In this document: piece by piece, positions 9,348 through 18,912 of the stretch
Position numbering within the stretch: position 1 is the first letter of the stretch
Layout: every line of letters begins with the position of its first letter
Assembly (NCBI GenBank): GCA_024234365.1
Contig: JACKOK010000001.1
Coordinates: forward strand, 496,001-560,000
Length of the DNA: 64,000 nt
Direction: 5' to 3'
Source of the DNA: Pseudomonadales bacterium
Lineage (GTDB): Bacteria; Pseudomonadota; Gammaproteobacteria; Pseudomonadales; Pseudohongiellaceae
Made by a program: the position numbers and the translations under genes
The notes under the pieces: model-generated
Told to the model about the DNA's origin: nothing
Databases searched by the model: none
Seen by the model: only the letters and a program-made list of their open reading frames with translations

Positions 9348-10436
9348 TCAGCGCAGGGTGGCGCGCGCCAGTTGTTCCATGGGCTCCTGCATGCAGTCGC
9401 GCAGCACACGCCCGAAATCGCTCACCCCCGGTGCCAGCTCGACCCGGTGTTCGAGCACGCGGGGCAGCAGGGTTTCAATATCGTCCGCGCTCACATAATC
9501 ACGCCCGCGCAGGGTAGCCAATACTTGCAGGGCTGGGAGCATGAGCACCATGCTGCGGGTGGAGTTGCCCTGCAGCACGCGTTCGTCTTCACGCAATCGG
9601 CGCGAGATGTCCACCAGGGCGGTTTTCACCGCTGTGGAAATCTGGACCTCCCGGTCAATACTCTCGCGTGCCCGCAGCAATTCGTCACGGGTGACTTTCA
9701 CTGTTTCGTGTGAGGACTGGTCGCGGCGGCTGCGCCAGGTTTCCAGCACGTTCAGTTCCGCCTCGCGGTCGATGTGCTGCATGGTGATCTTGAACAGGAA
9801 TCGGTCGAGCTGCGGGGTGGGCAGCGGATAGGTGCCCACCATGTCCAGCGGGTTCTGGGTGGCGATCACGAAGAACAGTTTGTCCAACGCATAGGTGGTG
9901 TTGTCCACCGTCACCTGTTTCTCGCCCATGGCCTCCAGCATCGCAGACTGCACTTTGGGTGAGGTACGGTTGATTTCGTCCGCCAGCACGACATAGGCAA
10001 ACAGCGGGCCATGACGGAAGTGGAAATGGTTGGCATTGGCATCAAAGACCGATCCGCCGGTGACATCGGAGGGCAGCAGGTCGGGAGTGAACTGAATGCG
10101 ACGAAAGGGCACGATGGCGCCGAGAGTGGCGCTGGTGTCTGTGTCCGGTTCGGTAACGATGGCCTCTCCCAGAGCCTTGGCCAGTGTCGTCTTGCCCGAG
10201 CCGGGAAAATCCTCCAGCAACACATGGCCGTCCGCCACCAGCGCAATGATGACCAGTTCGATCACCTCGTCGCGGCCGATGACCTGTTGTCGCACGGCCT
10301 GACTGAGATTTTGCAGAACCTTGCGTGCCTGTTGCAGGGGGGCAGACAGGGCAGACAGGGCAGGGGAGGAGGCGGCCTCCTGCGCAGATGTATCAGCTTG
10401 TACGGTGTTCTCTTCGCCGGTGGCTTCCAGGCTCAT
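9348..10436 (-). CDS. MoxR-family AAA+ ATPase
   Basis: The 362-residue protein has Walker A in FPGSGKTTLAKAL near residue 79 and Walker B VVLADEINRTSP near 149. Sensor I is in FVIATQNPLD near 190, and the MoxR insert LLPRVLEHRVELAPG lies near the C-terminus. An unusual low-complexity N-terminus (about 45 residues rich in Ala, Ser and Glu) precedes the core. MoxR ATPases act as chaperones that activate or insert metal cofactors, or control envelope proteins, usually with DUF58 (VWA-like) partners. Such a partner is encoded two genes upstream. Confidence 0.93.
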   Translation of the reverse strand: MSLEATGEENTVQADTSAQEAASSPALSALSAPLQQARKVLQNLSQAVRQQVIGRDEVIELVIIALVADGHVLLEDFPGSGKTTLAKALGEAIVTEPDTDTSATLGAIVPFRRIQFTPDLLPSDVTGGSVFDANANHFHFRHGPLFAYVVLADEINRTSPKVQSAMLEAMGEKQVTVDNTTYALDKLFFVIATQNPLDMVGTYPLPTPQLDRFLFKITMQHIDREAELNVLETWRSRRDQSSHETVKVTRDELLRARESIDREVQISTAVKTALVDISRRLREDERVLQGNSTRSMVLMLPALQVLATLRGRDYVSADDIETLLPRVLEHRVELAPGVSDFGRVLRDCMQEPMEQLARATLR

Positions 10437-10499
10437 GCGACTCTCCAGTGTGTGCCCGGCAGGGCAGTGTATCGGTTCTCGGGCGCTGTCAGGCGCGCA

Positions 10500-12656
10500 T
10501 CAGTGTGTTCCCAGCCATGACACCGGGTTCAGGAAGGCGAGCATGCGCCGCCATAGCGGGATGTGCTGGCGCACCTCCTGCCGGATCTGTTTGTCCAGGG
10601 CCAGCCAGTTGATGTCCTCGGCCATATCCACGCTGACCAGCGCATCCCCCGGAAGCTGGCGCATGGCCTGCTGCAGATGGGATTGTGTCATGGTGGCAAA
10701 AGAGGGCGTCATGGCGCTGAGGCGGCGGGCAAAACTCTCCCGGCTCTCCCCGTAGCGGCGGCGCAGGCCCATGGCCCCCAGGCTGTCGAGAATGGCGCGG
10801 TAGCTCAGGCGATAGCGCTGGTCGGCCTGCGCGTAATAAGGGGCGCGCTGGCGATACAGTTTGACCGCGTAGGCGGCCACCAGCAGTGCCAGCATCACGC
10901 CGGCCAGCGCGCGCAGCATCGCTGCCAGCGGCAGGGTAGTGTCCTGTTGTGACTCAATGAATTCATCGAAGCTGGCCTCGTCTCGCAGCATGTCTCCGAG
11001 CAACTGCTGCAGGCTGTTCTGTGGGTCCACCGACATGTCCACCAAGGTGCGGGAAGGGGCCGGGTCGACGATGATCCAGCCCACTCCGTCGAGATAGATT
11101 TCCGGCCAGGCGTGACCATTGATGGCCTGCACCAGCAGTGAGGAGCCCCCGGCGCGGTTGCTGGCCGGCACGGAGTAGCCGATGCCGACACGGGCAGGCA
11201 GGCCGATGCTGCGGTACATATAGGTGGCAGCAAAGGCGAAGTGCATGCAGTAGCCGGTCAGGTCGCCAAACAGAAAGGAAGCTGCCGGGTCTTCGGCATA
11301 GGCGTGTTCATTCTTCAGGCTGTAGATGCCCTTGCGATCCAGATAGTCCTTGATGGCCAGTGCCTTGGCATAAGGGTCGTCGGCAAACTCGGGGCGCAGA
11401 TCCTGCAAAATGGTCTCGGCCAGTTGCCTGTAGCGCGGGTCTGCGGGCAGTTGCAGATAGGCTTGGCGCTGCTCTGCCGTCCACTGCGGGTCACCCGAGC
11501 GGCGTCCGATCAGATCGCTGAAGTCGTATTGCGGCACCAGGGAGTAGGCATCGTAGGTCTGCTTGAAGCGCAGGGAATTCGGGTTCGGGGTATTGGCATA
11601 GGCCACCGGGGTGTCCAGCCCGAAAGGCGTGCGATGAGGCGCCAGCATGCCAACGGTGATGCGCACGCTCTTGCGCAGTTCGGGAGATGGCAGGGGCTCG
11701 TTGATTTCGGTGCGGGTCGGCGTGAAGAAGTCGATCAGGTCCTCGTCCATGTCCTCGCGCTGTGGGACCACCAGCAACTGGCCGTTGAACTGCGAGTAGG
11801 CGGATTCGCGGAAGTAATAGGCACCGCCCTGGGGTTCGTAGTCGTCGCGGAACAGCACCACGGCAACCGGGGTCTGCATGTCGCTGGTGTCGTTCTGGCC
11901 ATCGCGGAAGGGGTTTTCATCCTGGGCAGAACCGCCTGCAGGAGCTGTTCCCGTCAGGCCGAGGTCGTCGGTCATGCGGGGAGTGGGCAGGCCGAAAAAC
12001 TGCACATAGATGAGTAGCGAGAAACACAGCAAGCCCAGCACGGTAAAGTGATAGGGCAGGCGGCGATGATTGTGCTCGATCATCAGCAAGGCAGACAGGG
12101 AGAGCACGGCGCCGCAGCCGAAGGCAAGCAGAATGGAGCTGGGATCGATGCCACGGCTGAGGGCAAAATCGCCGATGAAAAAGGGACGGTGAATCATGCC
12201 CTGACGATGAGCGGCCAGGGTGATGACGAAGGCGCTGGCCACGAACACGATTTCCAGCACCTTGCCGAGATCTGTGCGGTGCGCGAGGCAGCGCAGTACC
12301 AGTGTCAGACTGGCGCTGAAGATCAGCCATTCCAGGACTTCCCCGGTCTCGTAGGCGGCCAGGGGGCCGACCAGGCCGGCAAAGGCCTGGCTGGCGGTCA
12401 GGCCATTGGCCAGCGTCACGCCCACGGCAAGACAGAGCACGGCCAGCAGGGCAATGACCCCAAGGCGCAGATTCGCCAGTGGCGGGCGTGAAATCAGCAG
12501 ATCCACCGCGAAACAGGCCAGCACGCAACCAGTGAAGGCCGCGATGGAGCCGGCCTGCGTCGTCAGAGAAATACTCAGCACCCAGTAACTGGCGGCAATA
12601 ATCAGTGCGCGCAGGCTGGTGGGCAGAAGCTGGGTAGCAGTGGCTTCACGTTTCAT
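10500..12656 (-). CDS. Membrane-anchored transglutaminase-like protein (TgpA type)
   Basis: The 718-residue protein has about six N-terminal membrane helices (residues 15-215). A periplasmic region follows with a transglutaminase-like core: Cys in LTGYCMHFAFAATYMYRS near 480, His in INGHAWPEIYL near 520, Asp in GWIIVDPAPS near 535. A further membrane helix lies near 600, before a cytosolic C-terminal domain like DUF4129. This matches TgpA of Pseudomonas and relatives. The intact Cys/His/Asp triad suggests an active periplasmic peptidase or acyl transferase. It lies between the DUF58 and MoxR genes in one operon (52- and 63-nt gaps). Confidence 0.88.
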   Translation of the reverse strand: MKREATATQLLPTSLRALIIAASYWVLSISLTTQAGSIAAFTGCVLACFAVDLLISRPPLANLRLGVIALLAVLCLAVGVTLANGLTASQAFAGLVGPLAAYETGEVLEWLIFSASLTLVLRCLAHRTDLGKVLEIVFVASAFVITLAAHRQGMIHRPFFIGDFALSRGIDPSSILLAFGCGAVLSLSALLMIEHNHRRLPYHFTVLGLLCFSLLIYVQFFGLPTPRMTDDLGLTGTAPAGGSAQDENPFRDGQNDTSDMQTPVAVVLFRDDYEPQGGAYYFRESAYSQFNGQLLVVPQREDMDEDLIDFFTPTRTEINEPLPSPELRKSVRITVGMLAPHRTPFGLDTPVAYANTPNPNSLRFKQTYDAYSLVPQYDFSDLIGRRSGDPQWTAEQRQAYLQLPADPRYRQLAETILQDLRPEFADDPYAKALAIKDYLDRKGIYSLKNEHAYAEDPAASFLFGDLTGYCMHFAFAATYMYRSIGLPARVGIGYSVPASNRAGGSSLLVQAINGHAWPEIYLDGVGWIIVDPAPSRTLVDMSVDPQNSLQQLLGDMLRDEASFDEFIESQQDTTLPLAAMLRALAGVMLALLVAAYAVKLYRQRAPYYAQADQRYRLSYRAILDSLGAMGLRRRYGESRESFARRLSAMTPSFATMTQSHLQQAMRQLPGDALVSVDMAEDINWLALDKQIRQEVRQHIPLWRRMLAFLNPVSWLGTH

Positions 12657-12708
12657 GGCGTCAGTTCACAGGCCCGTGTGAGGCGGGCAGTTGTGAGGGA
12701 GTGAGTGT

Positions 12709-14049
12709 TCACGCCCCCTGAATTCGGTTCATGCGTTTGTCGAAACTCTGTCCGGTATGGCGGTCCACAACAAGGGTCGATTCTACAAGCTGACCGACTT
12801 CCGTCAACAAGCGGCTCAGTTCGGCCAGGGCGGGTTTTTCCTGCTCATGTTGTCCGCCCTTGCCGTGGTCACGATACAGCAGACCCCACCAGGGAGATTC
12901 CGCTTCCCGGGGGCGCAGGCCATCGGTTGCCAGAACCACGGAAAAACGTACGCGGAAGCGGCTCAGGGTGGCACGCAACTGCTCCAGCCAAGGAGCCATC
13001 TGAGCGCTGGCGAAGACAATGCAGTGCACATTGCCGTTGGCACCGTGGCGCTGCAGAAAGGTGTCCAGCCCATAGGGCAGCGGGCCTTCCAGTGCGCGGG
13101 AGCCGGCAATCAGGCTCAACGCCTCGTCCACCTGCTGAGTGGCCTGATCACTGCCATCGGCACCCAGCAGCCAGTCTTCCCCCAGGGCCCCGGATTCCAC
13201 GGCCACCCTGGCCACAGCGGCGGCGGCCTCGTCATGAGGGCTGGAAATCAGATAGGCCAGGGTCCGGCTGCTGTGAAACACGCTGCGCTCGGGCAGGCGC
13301 ACGTTCAGATGCCGGTTGCGGGCATAGACCTTCCACAGGATATTGCGCACCGAGTCTCCGGGTACATAGGGGCGTATCTCCATGCGATCCCCCTGCGGCT
13401 GGCCGCCGGGGTCCGGGAAACCGTCCTCGGCGGTCAGGGAGCGTAGCAGGGGCAGTGCCTTCACATTGCCCGCCTGTGGCAGGGCCAGCAGTTCACCCTC
13501 CTGGGTAATGCGCCAGCTGAAGCGGCTCAAGCCCAGGACATCGCGCACGGTGTAGCGGCGGGTAATGCGGCGGGCATGACAACGCAGACGGGGGATGATT
13601 TCTTCCTCCCATTGCTGTTCGTCTTCCGATAGTCGCAGGCGCGTGTCGATGGCATCGGGAGTGACAATTTCCCAGCTCACCCCGATCAGCGGCAGCCAGG
13701 GCATGGTATGCAGATGAAAACCGGTTTCGTTGGGATAGCCGCATTCGACCCGTATCGGGGGTGGCCCGCGATGCAGCAGGGCGTTCATCTCGAGTTGGTG
13801 GCGGATCTGGTGGCGCAGAATCAGACCGCCCAGCACCACCATCACGGTGGAAAAACACACGATGGCCAGCGCGCAGATCGCCAGTGCGAACACCACCAGG
13901 TCCATGCGCCCATAGCCATAGCGTTGCAGGGCAAACAAGGCAATGAACAGCAGCAGCAAGCCCTGCAGGGTCAGGGGGAAACGCTCACGCAGCAGTGCCA
14001 GCAGACGTCCTGCGGGCCTGGTTTGACGATGCTGACGGGCGTTGTTCAC
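12709..14049 (-). CDS. DUF58-domain protein, partner of MoxR
   Basis: The 446-residue protein has two N-terminal membrane helices (about residues 24-80). The DUF58 signature block DRMEIRPYVPGDSVRNILWK lies near 225, followed by ARNRHLNVRLPE. DUF58 proteins have a VWA-like fold and pair with MoxR ATPases. This is the first gene of the four-gene run DUF58 / transglutaminase / MoxR / TPR. Known family function is limited to envelope stress, cell shape and similar phenotypes in several species; the role here is inferred from context. Confidence 0.9.
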   Translation of the reverse strand: MNNARQHRQTRPAGRLLALLRERFPLTLQGLLLLFIALFALQRYGYGRMDLVVFALAICALAIVCFSTVMVVLGGLILRHQIRHQLEMNALLHRGPPPIRVECGYPNETGFHLHTMPWLPLIGVSWEIVTPDAIDTRLRLSEDEQQWEEEIIPRLRCHARRITRRYTVRDVLGLSRFSWRITQEGELLALPQAGNVKALPLLRSLTAEDGFPDPGGQPQGDRMEIRPYVPGDSVRNILWKVYARNRHLNVRLPERSVFHSSRTLAYLISSPHDEAAAAVARVAVESGALGEDWLLGADGSDQATQQVDEALSLIAGSRALEGPLPYGLDTFLQRHGANGNVHCIVFASAQMAPWLEQLRATLSRFRVRFSVVLATDGLRPREAESPWWGLLYRDHGKGGQHEQEKPALAELSRLLTEVGQLVESTLVVDRHTGQSFDKRMNRIQGA

Positions 14050-14124
14050 GGCGTATGGGGCTCCTTCAGCGAGTGGCCTGGAGCAGAACCCGTTCCTGCT
14101 CGGGCCTGTTGACTGTCGTGGCGC

Positions 14125-15117
14125 TCAGGGCCAGATATAGGCCATATAGCCCAGATAACCCAGCAGCAATACGGTACCTTCCGGGCGGCTCAGCGTTCGG
14201 CCACTCCAGGCCATGGGCAGCAGTATCACGGCAAAGGCAATCATGACCAGATAATCGCTGTGATTGATGCCGGCCCCGGAGAGAGGGCTGATCAGCGAGG
14301 CGATGCCGAGAATAGCCAGCAGATTGAAGATATTGGAGCCGACGATATTGCCAATGGCGATGTCGGAATGGTGGCGGATGGCGGCGACGACCGAGGTGGC
14401 CAGTTCGGGCATGCTGGTGCCGATAGCGACAATGGTCAGGCCGATGATGGCTTCGTCTACGTCGAACAGACGGGCAATCTCCACCGCGGAGTTCACAAAC
14501 AGCATGCCTCCGCCGATCAGGCCGCCCAGGCCGACGACAATCAGCAGGATGCAGAACCAGGTCTTGTCCTTCAGAGTCATGGCGTCTTCCGGGAGGTCGG
14601 CATCGTTCTCGTCTTCGTCCTTGGAAATGCGGTAGCTGTGGTAGAGGAAGCCCAGCAGGGCGAGCGTCAGAATGCAGCCGTCAAAGAAACCGATACGACC
14701 ATCCGTTGCCATGAACCAGATGATGAAGGACATGACAATCATCAGGGGAATCTGTTCGCGCAGCAGTGAGGGCTGGACATGCATGGGGCGGATCATGGCG
14801 GTGACGCCCAGAATGAGGCCGATATTGGCCACGTTGGAGCCGATGACATTGCCCAGGGCGATGGAGCTGCTGCCCTTGAGCGCAGATTCGATGCTGACGG
14901 CCAGCTCCGGGCTGCTGGTGCCGAATGCCACCACGGTGAGACCCACGACCAGCGGGGTAACACCAAGGCGCAGAGCCAGGGCCGAACTGCCACGAACGAG
15001 ACTTTCTGCACCGCCCATCAGAATCAGGAGGCCTGTTACAAACAAAAGCAATGTTAACGCCACAATAGTACTGTCCTGCTCCGCTTTGCGGTATTGATCA
15101 AATAACCCAGGCTTCAT
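14125..15117 (-). CDS. CaCA-family calcium/sodium antiporter (YrbG type)
   Basis: The 330-residue protein has two alpha repeats: GTSSPELAVSIESAL followed by IALGNVIGSNVANIGLILG in the N-half, and GTSMPELATSVVAAI followed by IAIGNIVGSNIFNLLAILG in the C-half. These are the ion-binding repeats of K-independent Ca2+/Na+ exchangers. About ten helices are predicted. An acidic loop (EDENDADLPEDA) near residue 165 separates the halves, as expected. The N-terminus is about 18 residues longer than in YrbG, so the true start could be a little downstream. It exports Ca2+ at the inner membrane. Confidence 0.92.
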   Translation of the reverse strand: MKPGLFDQYRKAEQDSTIVALTLLLFVTGLLILMGGAESLVRGSSALALRLGVTPLVVGLTVVAFGTSSPELAVSIESALKGSSSIALGNVIGSNVANIGLILGVTAMIRPMHVQPSLLREQIPLMIVMSFIIWFMATDGRIGFFDGCILTLALLGFLYHSYRISKDEDENDADLPEDAMTLKDKTWFCILLIVVGLGGLIGGGMLFVNSAVEIARLFDVDEAIIGLTIVAIGTSMPELATSVVAAIRHHSDIAIGNIVGSNIFNLLAILGIASLISPLSGAGINHSDYLVMIAFAVILLPMAWSGRTLSRPEGTVLLLGYLGYMAYIWP

Positions 15118-15167
15118 GCGCCTGAAAAAAGAACAAGGCCGGGCATCCTAACATGAGCCTTTGCTGT

Positions 15168-15557
15168 TTATCGAAGGGATTTTCGGGCCTGCCGCAAACT
15201 TTGGCGCATGGCCCGGTTGTTGTAGGCGTGCACCAGATGCTCGTAATTGAGCAGTTGCGGGATCTCCACGATGGCCATGGCCAGCAGTATCGCGGCGCCG
15301 TAGAGCAGGGCCGCCCCGAGAATGAGGGTCAGCGCCGTGACGCCCAATACCAGGTTGATCAAGCCGCGTAGCCAGCGGCGCAGATAGAAGTGATGAGCCC
15401 CCAGGAAATACAGGGAATTCAGTGAGGCGTAGGTGCCTGGCCGCTTGAAGGCGCTCTGCTCCAGAATCAGGTAGCGCGCCAGTTCCTCCTGTGACAGCAG
15501 GGAGATCTGCTCGCGCAGCTCCGTCTCTTCCAGGTTCAGTTCTTTTTCGGAAAACAT
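15168..15557 (-). CDS. Small TM2-like membrane protein
   Basis: The 129-residue protein has a charged N-terminal half and then a TM2-type block: LYFLGAHHFYLRRWLRGL near residue 49, followed by two hydrophobic helices (about 66-100). Aromatic and Arg residues sit as in TM2-domain proteins (G-x-H-x-F-Y-L). Function is not established for bacterial members. It starts 27 nt after the TRAP permease stop, so it may be co-transcribed, but nothing links it to transport. Confidence 0.65.
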   Translation of the reverse strand: MFSEKELNLEETELREQISLLSQEELARYLILEQSAFKRPGTYASLNSLYFLGAHHFYLRRWLRGLINLVLGVTALTLILGAALLYGAAILLAMAIVEIPQLLNYEHLVHAYNNRAMRQSLRQARKSLR

Positions 15558-15584
15558 GTTCTCGACCTGCGCGCATGCCTGAAG

Positions 15585-17585
15585 TCAGGCGGGAGTACGT
15601 TTCTGCCACAGCACCACGGCGAAGAGTAACCCAGCGCCCGCCAGATGATAAGGGATGCCGAGCGGTGCCCACATCAAAAGAGCGGCTGCGGACAGCAACA
15701 TGGCTGCAGAAAGCGGGTTGAGTGGGCGATCCAGGCGCCATTGCAGCAGGCCCGCAAGGGCATACAGGCCCAGGCAGGACCAGCCGAACTCGCTCAGCCG
15801 TTCCGGCCAGGTGCCGGAAATCAGCGGAGAGTAGGCGAACAGCACGGGAATCAGGTACAACCCCTTGGCCAGTTTCCAGGAGGTCATGCCCGTGGCCATG
15901 GGGCGCGTCCCGGCAATGCCGGCGGCAGCGAAGGCGGCCAGGCATACCGGCGGCGTGATATTGCTGTCCTGGGACAGCCAGAAGATGATCAGGTGCGCAC
16001 TCAGCAGCATGCCGGCCAGCACGGTCGGGTCCAGCAGTTCTGCCCGCAGCAGTTGCCGCATCTCCAGGGGCATTTCGCGCAGGGCCACCACCGGATCGCC
16101 GCCGAACAGGCTCAGGGTGGCGCGCACGGAGGAGGGCAGGTCGGCAGACTGCAGCGCCTGCAGCAGATAGTCCTGGGCGATCAGATCGTAGATGACCGGC
16201 GCGGACAGAGTGGCCAGCACGATATAGGAGGCGGTGACCGGCAGGCCCATGCCCAGGATCAGTGAGGCCAGGGCCACCAGCGCAATGGTGATCAGCAGAT
16301 TGCCCTGTGCCCACTCTACAATCATCAGGGAGAAGGCATTGCCGATGCCCGTGGTGGTGACCACGTTGATGACCAGCCCAACGGCGACCAGCAGCAGGGC
16401 GGTGGCCGTCATATTGCGCACCCCGTCCACGGTGGCATCGAAACAATCCTGCAGGCTCATGGGCCTGGGCGAAATCCACGAGGCCGCGATGGTGGCAGCG
16501 ATGGCGAACACGGCGGCCAGCAGTGCCGTGTAGCCCATCAGCAGCGCGCCGATCAGTACCGCCAGCGGCAGGGAGAAATGCCAACCCTCCTTCAGGACAT
16601 TGCGCAGGGTTTCCGTCTGTTCAATATTCTCCGGCAGCAGGCCCAGGCGTTTGGCCTCGATGCGCACAAAGAAGGCGACGGTGAGAAAGTAGAGCAGCGC
16701 GGGCAGAATCGACACCGCCACGATCTGCGTGTAGGGAATCTGGGTGTAGCCCGCCATCACGAAGGCGCCTGCGCCCATGATGGGAGGCATCAGCGCGCCG
16801 CCCGTGGACGCGGCCGCCTCCACGCCTGCTGCAAACTGGGGCGGGAAACCGGAGCGTTTCATCATCGGAATCGTGATTACGCCCGTGGACACCGTATTGG
16901 CCACGGCACTGCCCGAGACAGATCCCATCAGGCCGGAGCCGACCACCGACACCAGGGCGGCCCCGCCGGTATAACGCCCTGCCAGACAACGGGCCAGGCG
17001 CACGATGAACTCCCCTGCACCGGATTTGAGCAGGAAGGCCCCGAAGAGGATGAACATGAACACATAGGTGGCGGAGATGTTCGCCGTGCTGCCGAACATG
17101 CCCTCGGCGCTGAAGAAGCTGCGGTAGAGCACGGTTTCCAGGCTCAGGCCGGGGAAGGAGAACACGCCGCTGATGTAGCGGCCCAGGAACAGGATATAGG
17201 CCAGCGAGACCAGAATCAGCACCGGGGTGAACCAGCCGGTGGTGCGGCGCGTGAACTCGATGGCGAGCATCACGGCGATGGCGGAGACCAGGTAGTCGGA
17301 CCAGATGAATTCGGCCTCGCGCGCGTACAGCGCGTTCTCGAACAACACCAGATAGACGGGAACCCCGATGGCCAGAATCGCGAAGAGAATGTTCAGTGCA
17401 TGCTGCAGTTTTGCCCGAGGCACGTCTGCACGCAGACGCTCATTGGCACTCAGCGCGCACAGGGCACAGAAGCCGCCGAAGTGGATGGCCGCAAACCACA
17501 GCTCCGAAAGCGAGGCAAAGAGATTGGTGTACACATGAAAGAGGGCAAAGAGAAACGCGCCCCAGCGCAGCAGCGGAGATTTCAT
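15585..17585 (-). CDS. TRAP transporter fused permease (DctQM, 4TM/12TM)
   Basis: The 666-residue protein is of the length typical for fused TRAP permeases used with TAXI binding proteins. The N-terminal about 130 residues hold the small-subunit-like helices. The DctM part has landmark stretches GSGLMGSVSGSAVANTVSTG near 215, FPPQFAAGVEAAASTGGALMPP near 246 and ILGMGLPVTASYIV near 445. It imports an organic acid-type substrate with a sodium gradient across the inner membrane. Its ATG overlaps the binding-protein stop by 4 nt. The substrate is unknown. Confidence 0.93.
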   Translation of the reverse strand: MKSPLLRWGAFLFALFHVYTNLFASLSELWFAAIHFGGFCALCALSANERLRADVPRAKLQHALNILFAILAIGVPVYLVLFENALYAREAEFIWSDYLVSAIAVMLAIEFTRRTTGWFTPVLILVSLAYILFLGRYISGVFSFPGLSLETVLYRSFFSAEGMFGSTANISATYVFMFILFGAFLLKSGAGEFIVRLARCLAGRYTGGAALVSVVGSGLMGSVSGSAVANTVSTGVITIPMMKRSGFPPQFAAGVEAAASTGGALMPPIMGAGAFVMAGYTQIPYTQIVAVSILPALLYFLTVAFFVRIEAKRLGLLPENIEQTETLRNVLKEGWHFSLPLAVLIGALLMGYTALLAAVFAIAATIAASWISPRPMSLQDCFDATVDGVRNMTATALLLVAVGLVINVVTTTGIGNAFSLMIVEWAQGNLLITIALVALASLILGMGLPVTASYIVLATLSAPVIYDLIAQDYLLQALQSADLPSSVRATLSLFGGDPVVALREMPLEMRQLLRAELLDPTVLAGMLLSAHLIIFWLSQDSNITPPVCLAAFAAAGIAGTRPMATGMTSWKLAKGLYLIPVLFAYSPLISGTWPERLSEFGWSCLGLYALAGLLQWRLDRPLNPLSAAMLLSAAALLMWAPLGIPYHLAGAGLLFAVVLWQKRTPA

Positions 17586-18625
17586 GGGGCGGGCTCGTCC
17601 TGAATCAGATGCGGAGGAATCTCAAGCCCGATCTCGCGATAGTAACGCAGGGCTCCCGGGTGCAGTGGGGCGACCATGCCGCGCAGGGCGCGGTCGATGT
17701 CCATGTCCTTGGTGGCGGCGTGAATCTCCTGCAGGGTGGCGAGATTCTCCCAGATCATTCGGGTGATGCGGTAGACCACCTCTTCAGGGACATCCGAGCG
17801 CACCACCAGCACATTGGGGGAGGCAATGGAGCGCCAGGCTTCTTCCTGGTTCGGGTAGGTGCCCACCGGGAAGTCATACCAGTCCCACAGATTGTAGCGG
17901 CTGTTCAGCCGGTCCAGTTCCTCCTGGGAAAAACGCAGTAGACGGATGCGATCGCCCATCTGCGCAAAGGCCTGGGTGATGGCGGCAGTCGGGGCGCCCG
18001 CCGGGACATTCATGCCCACCACATTGCCATCCTGCATCGCGCTCGCGGCCCCTTCATACCCCATGTACGCGAGGTTCATGCCGCTTGCGTAGTCGATGCC
18101 CAGGGTTTCCAGAATATAGCGGCCGGATTGTTCTGCCCCCGAGTTGCGCGCGCCCAGTACGAAGCGTTCACCGTTGAGATGCCCCAGGTCACTCAGCGTG
18201 CCATCGCGGACCAGTGAGCTCAGCAGGACGAAGTGTTCGACATTGAACCACAGGGCGCTGACGCTGCGCATATTGCTCTGCGGGTTGCGTACGGGGCCTT
18301 CGCCCTCCCAGGCCCAGGCGGCGAAGATGCCCTGCAGAATACCGAACTGGGCCTCGTTGTCCCGCAGCAGCTTCACGTTCTCCAGTGATCCCGCCGAGCT
18401 GATGGCCGAGATCGAGATATTGTGTTCCGGCTGCAGTTGCGACTTGGAAATCGTCGCCATGGCAACGCCGATGGGATAGAAGGCCCCCCCGGCAGTGGCG
18501 GTGGTCAGAATATAGGGACGATTGGTGGAGAGCTGGTCGGAGCAAGCGCTGAATAGCAGCACGCAAAGGGCCGGGAGCAGATACCGGAAGCGGGAACGGC
18601 CATGTGCAGGGCAATGTCTTGGCAT
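17582..18625 (-). CDS. TAXI-family TRAP solute-binding protein, lipoprotein
   Basis: The ATG at 18625 gives 347 residues and places a lipoprotein signal (LPALCVLLFSAC) near residues 15-26, whereas a longer in-frame start has no signal. The TAXI pattern is clear: ILTTATAGGAFYPIGVAMA near 38, then VKLLRDNEAQFGILQG. TAXI proteins bind small organic anions, often glutamate-like, for TRAP uptake. Gene order, binding protein then fused permease with a 4-nt overlap, is standard. The lipobox implies membrane tethering rather than free periplasmic binding. Confidence 0.9.
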   Translation of the reverse strand: MPRHCPAHGRSRFRYLLPALCVLLFSACSDQLSTNRPYILTTATAGGAFYPIGVAMATISKSQLQPEHNISISAISSAGSLENVKLLRDNEAQFGILQGIFAAWAWEGEGPVRNPQSNMRSVSALWFNVEHFVLLSSLVRDGTLSDLGHLNGERFVLGARNSGAEQSGRYILETLGIDYASGMNLAYMGYEGAASAMQDGNVVGMNVPAGAPTAAITQAFAQMGDRIRLLRFSQEELDRLNSRYNLWDWYDFPVGTYPNQEEAWRSIASPNVLVVRSDVPEEVVYRITRMIWENLATLQEIHAATKDMDIDRALRGMVAPLHPGALRYYREIGLEIPPHLIQDEPAP

Positions 18626-18643
18626 AGCACTTGTTCTTGTTGT

Positions 18644-18672
18644 GAAAATCAAGGGGGTCAGGGGCCCTGACC
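18644..18672. repeat. GGTCAG-type short repeat with hairpin (copy 1)
   Basis: An AAATCAAGGGGGTCAGG stretch leads into GGTCAGGGGCCCTGACC, with 8-bp perfect arms around one base. It lies just upstream of the TAXI gene start. It resembles two other AATCAAnGGnGTCAG stretches at 28269-28319 and 29705-29740, suggesting a short dispersed repeat family. Confidence 0.4.
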
Positions 18673-18912
18673 TCGCGAGCCGACCGATGAAAGCATATTT
18701 TGTTTTAAAGCACAAACGCCCTGCGGCCGGTGCTGAACCGCTTGCCACAGGGCAAAAACTGTTTGTTCAAAACCTCCCCTGCGTCTTGGGCCTGTTGTTT
18801 GCACCGGGGAACGGCATGCTGCATATTAGGGCCTGTTCACACTCCTTGGATTATCACGAATTGGCGGAGTTTCAGTGCCAACAGTGACAAGCCCTCTCTT
18901 TTGGAATGCCGC

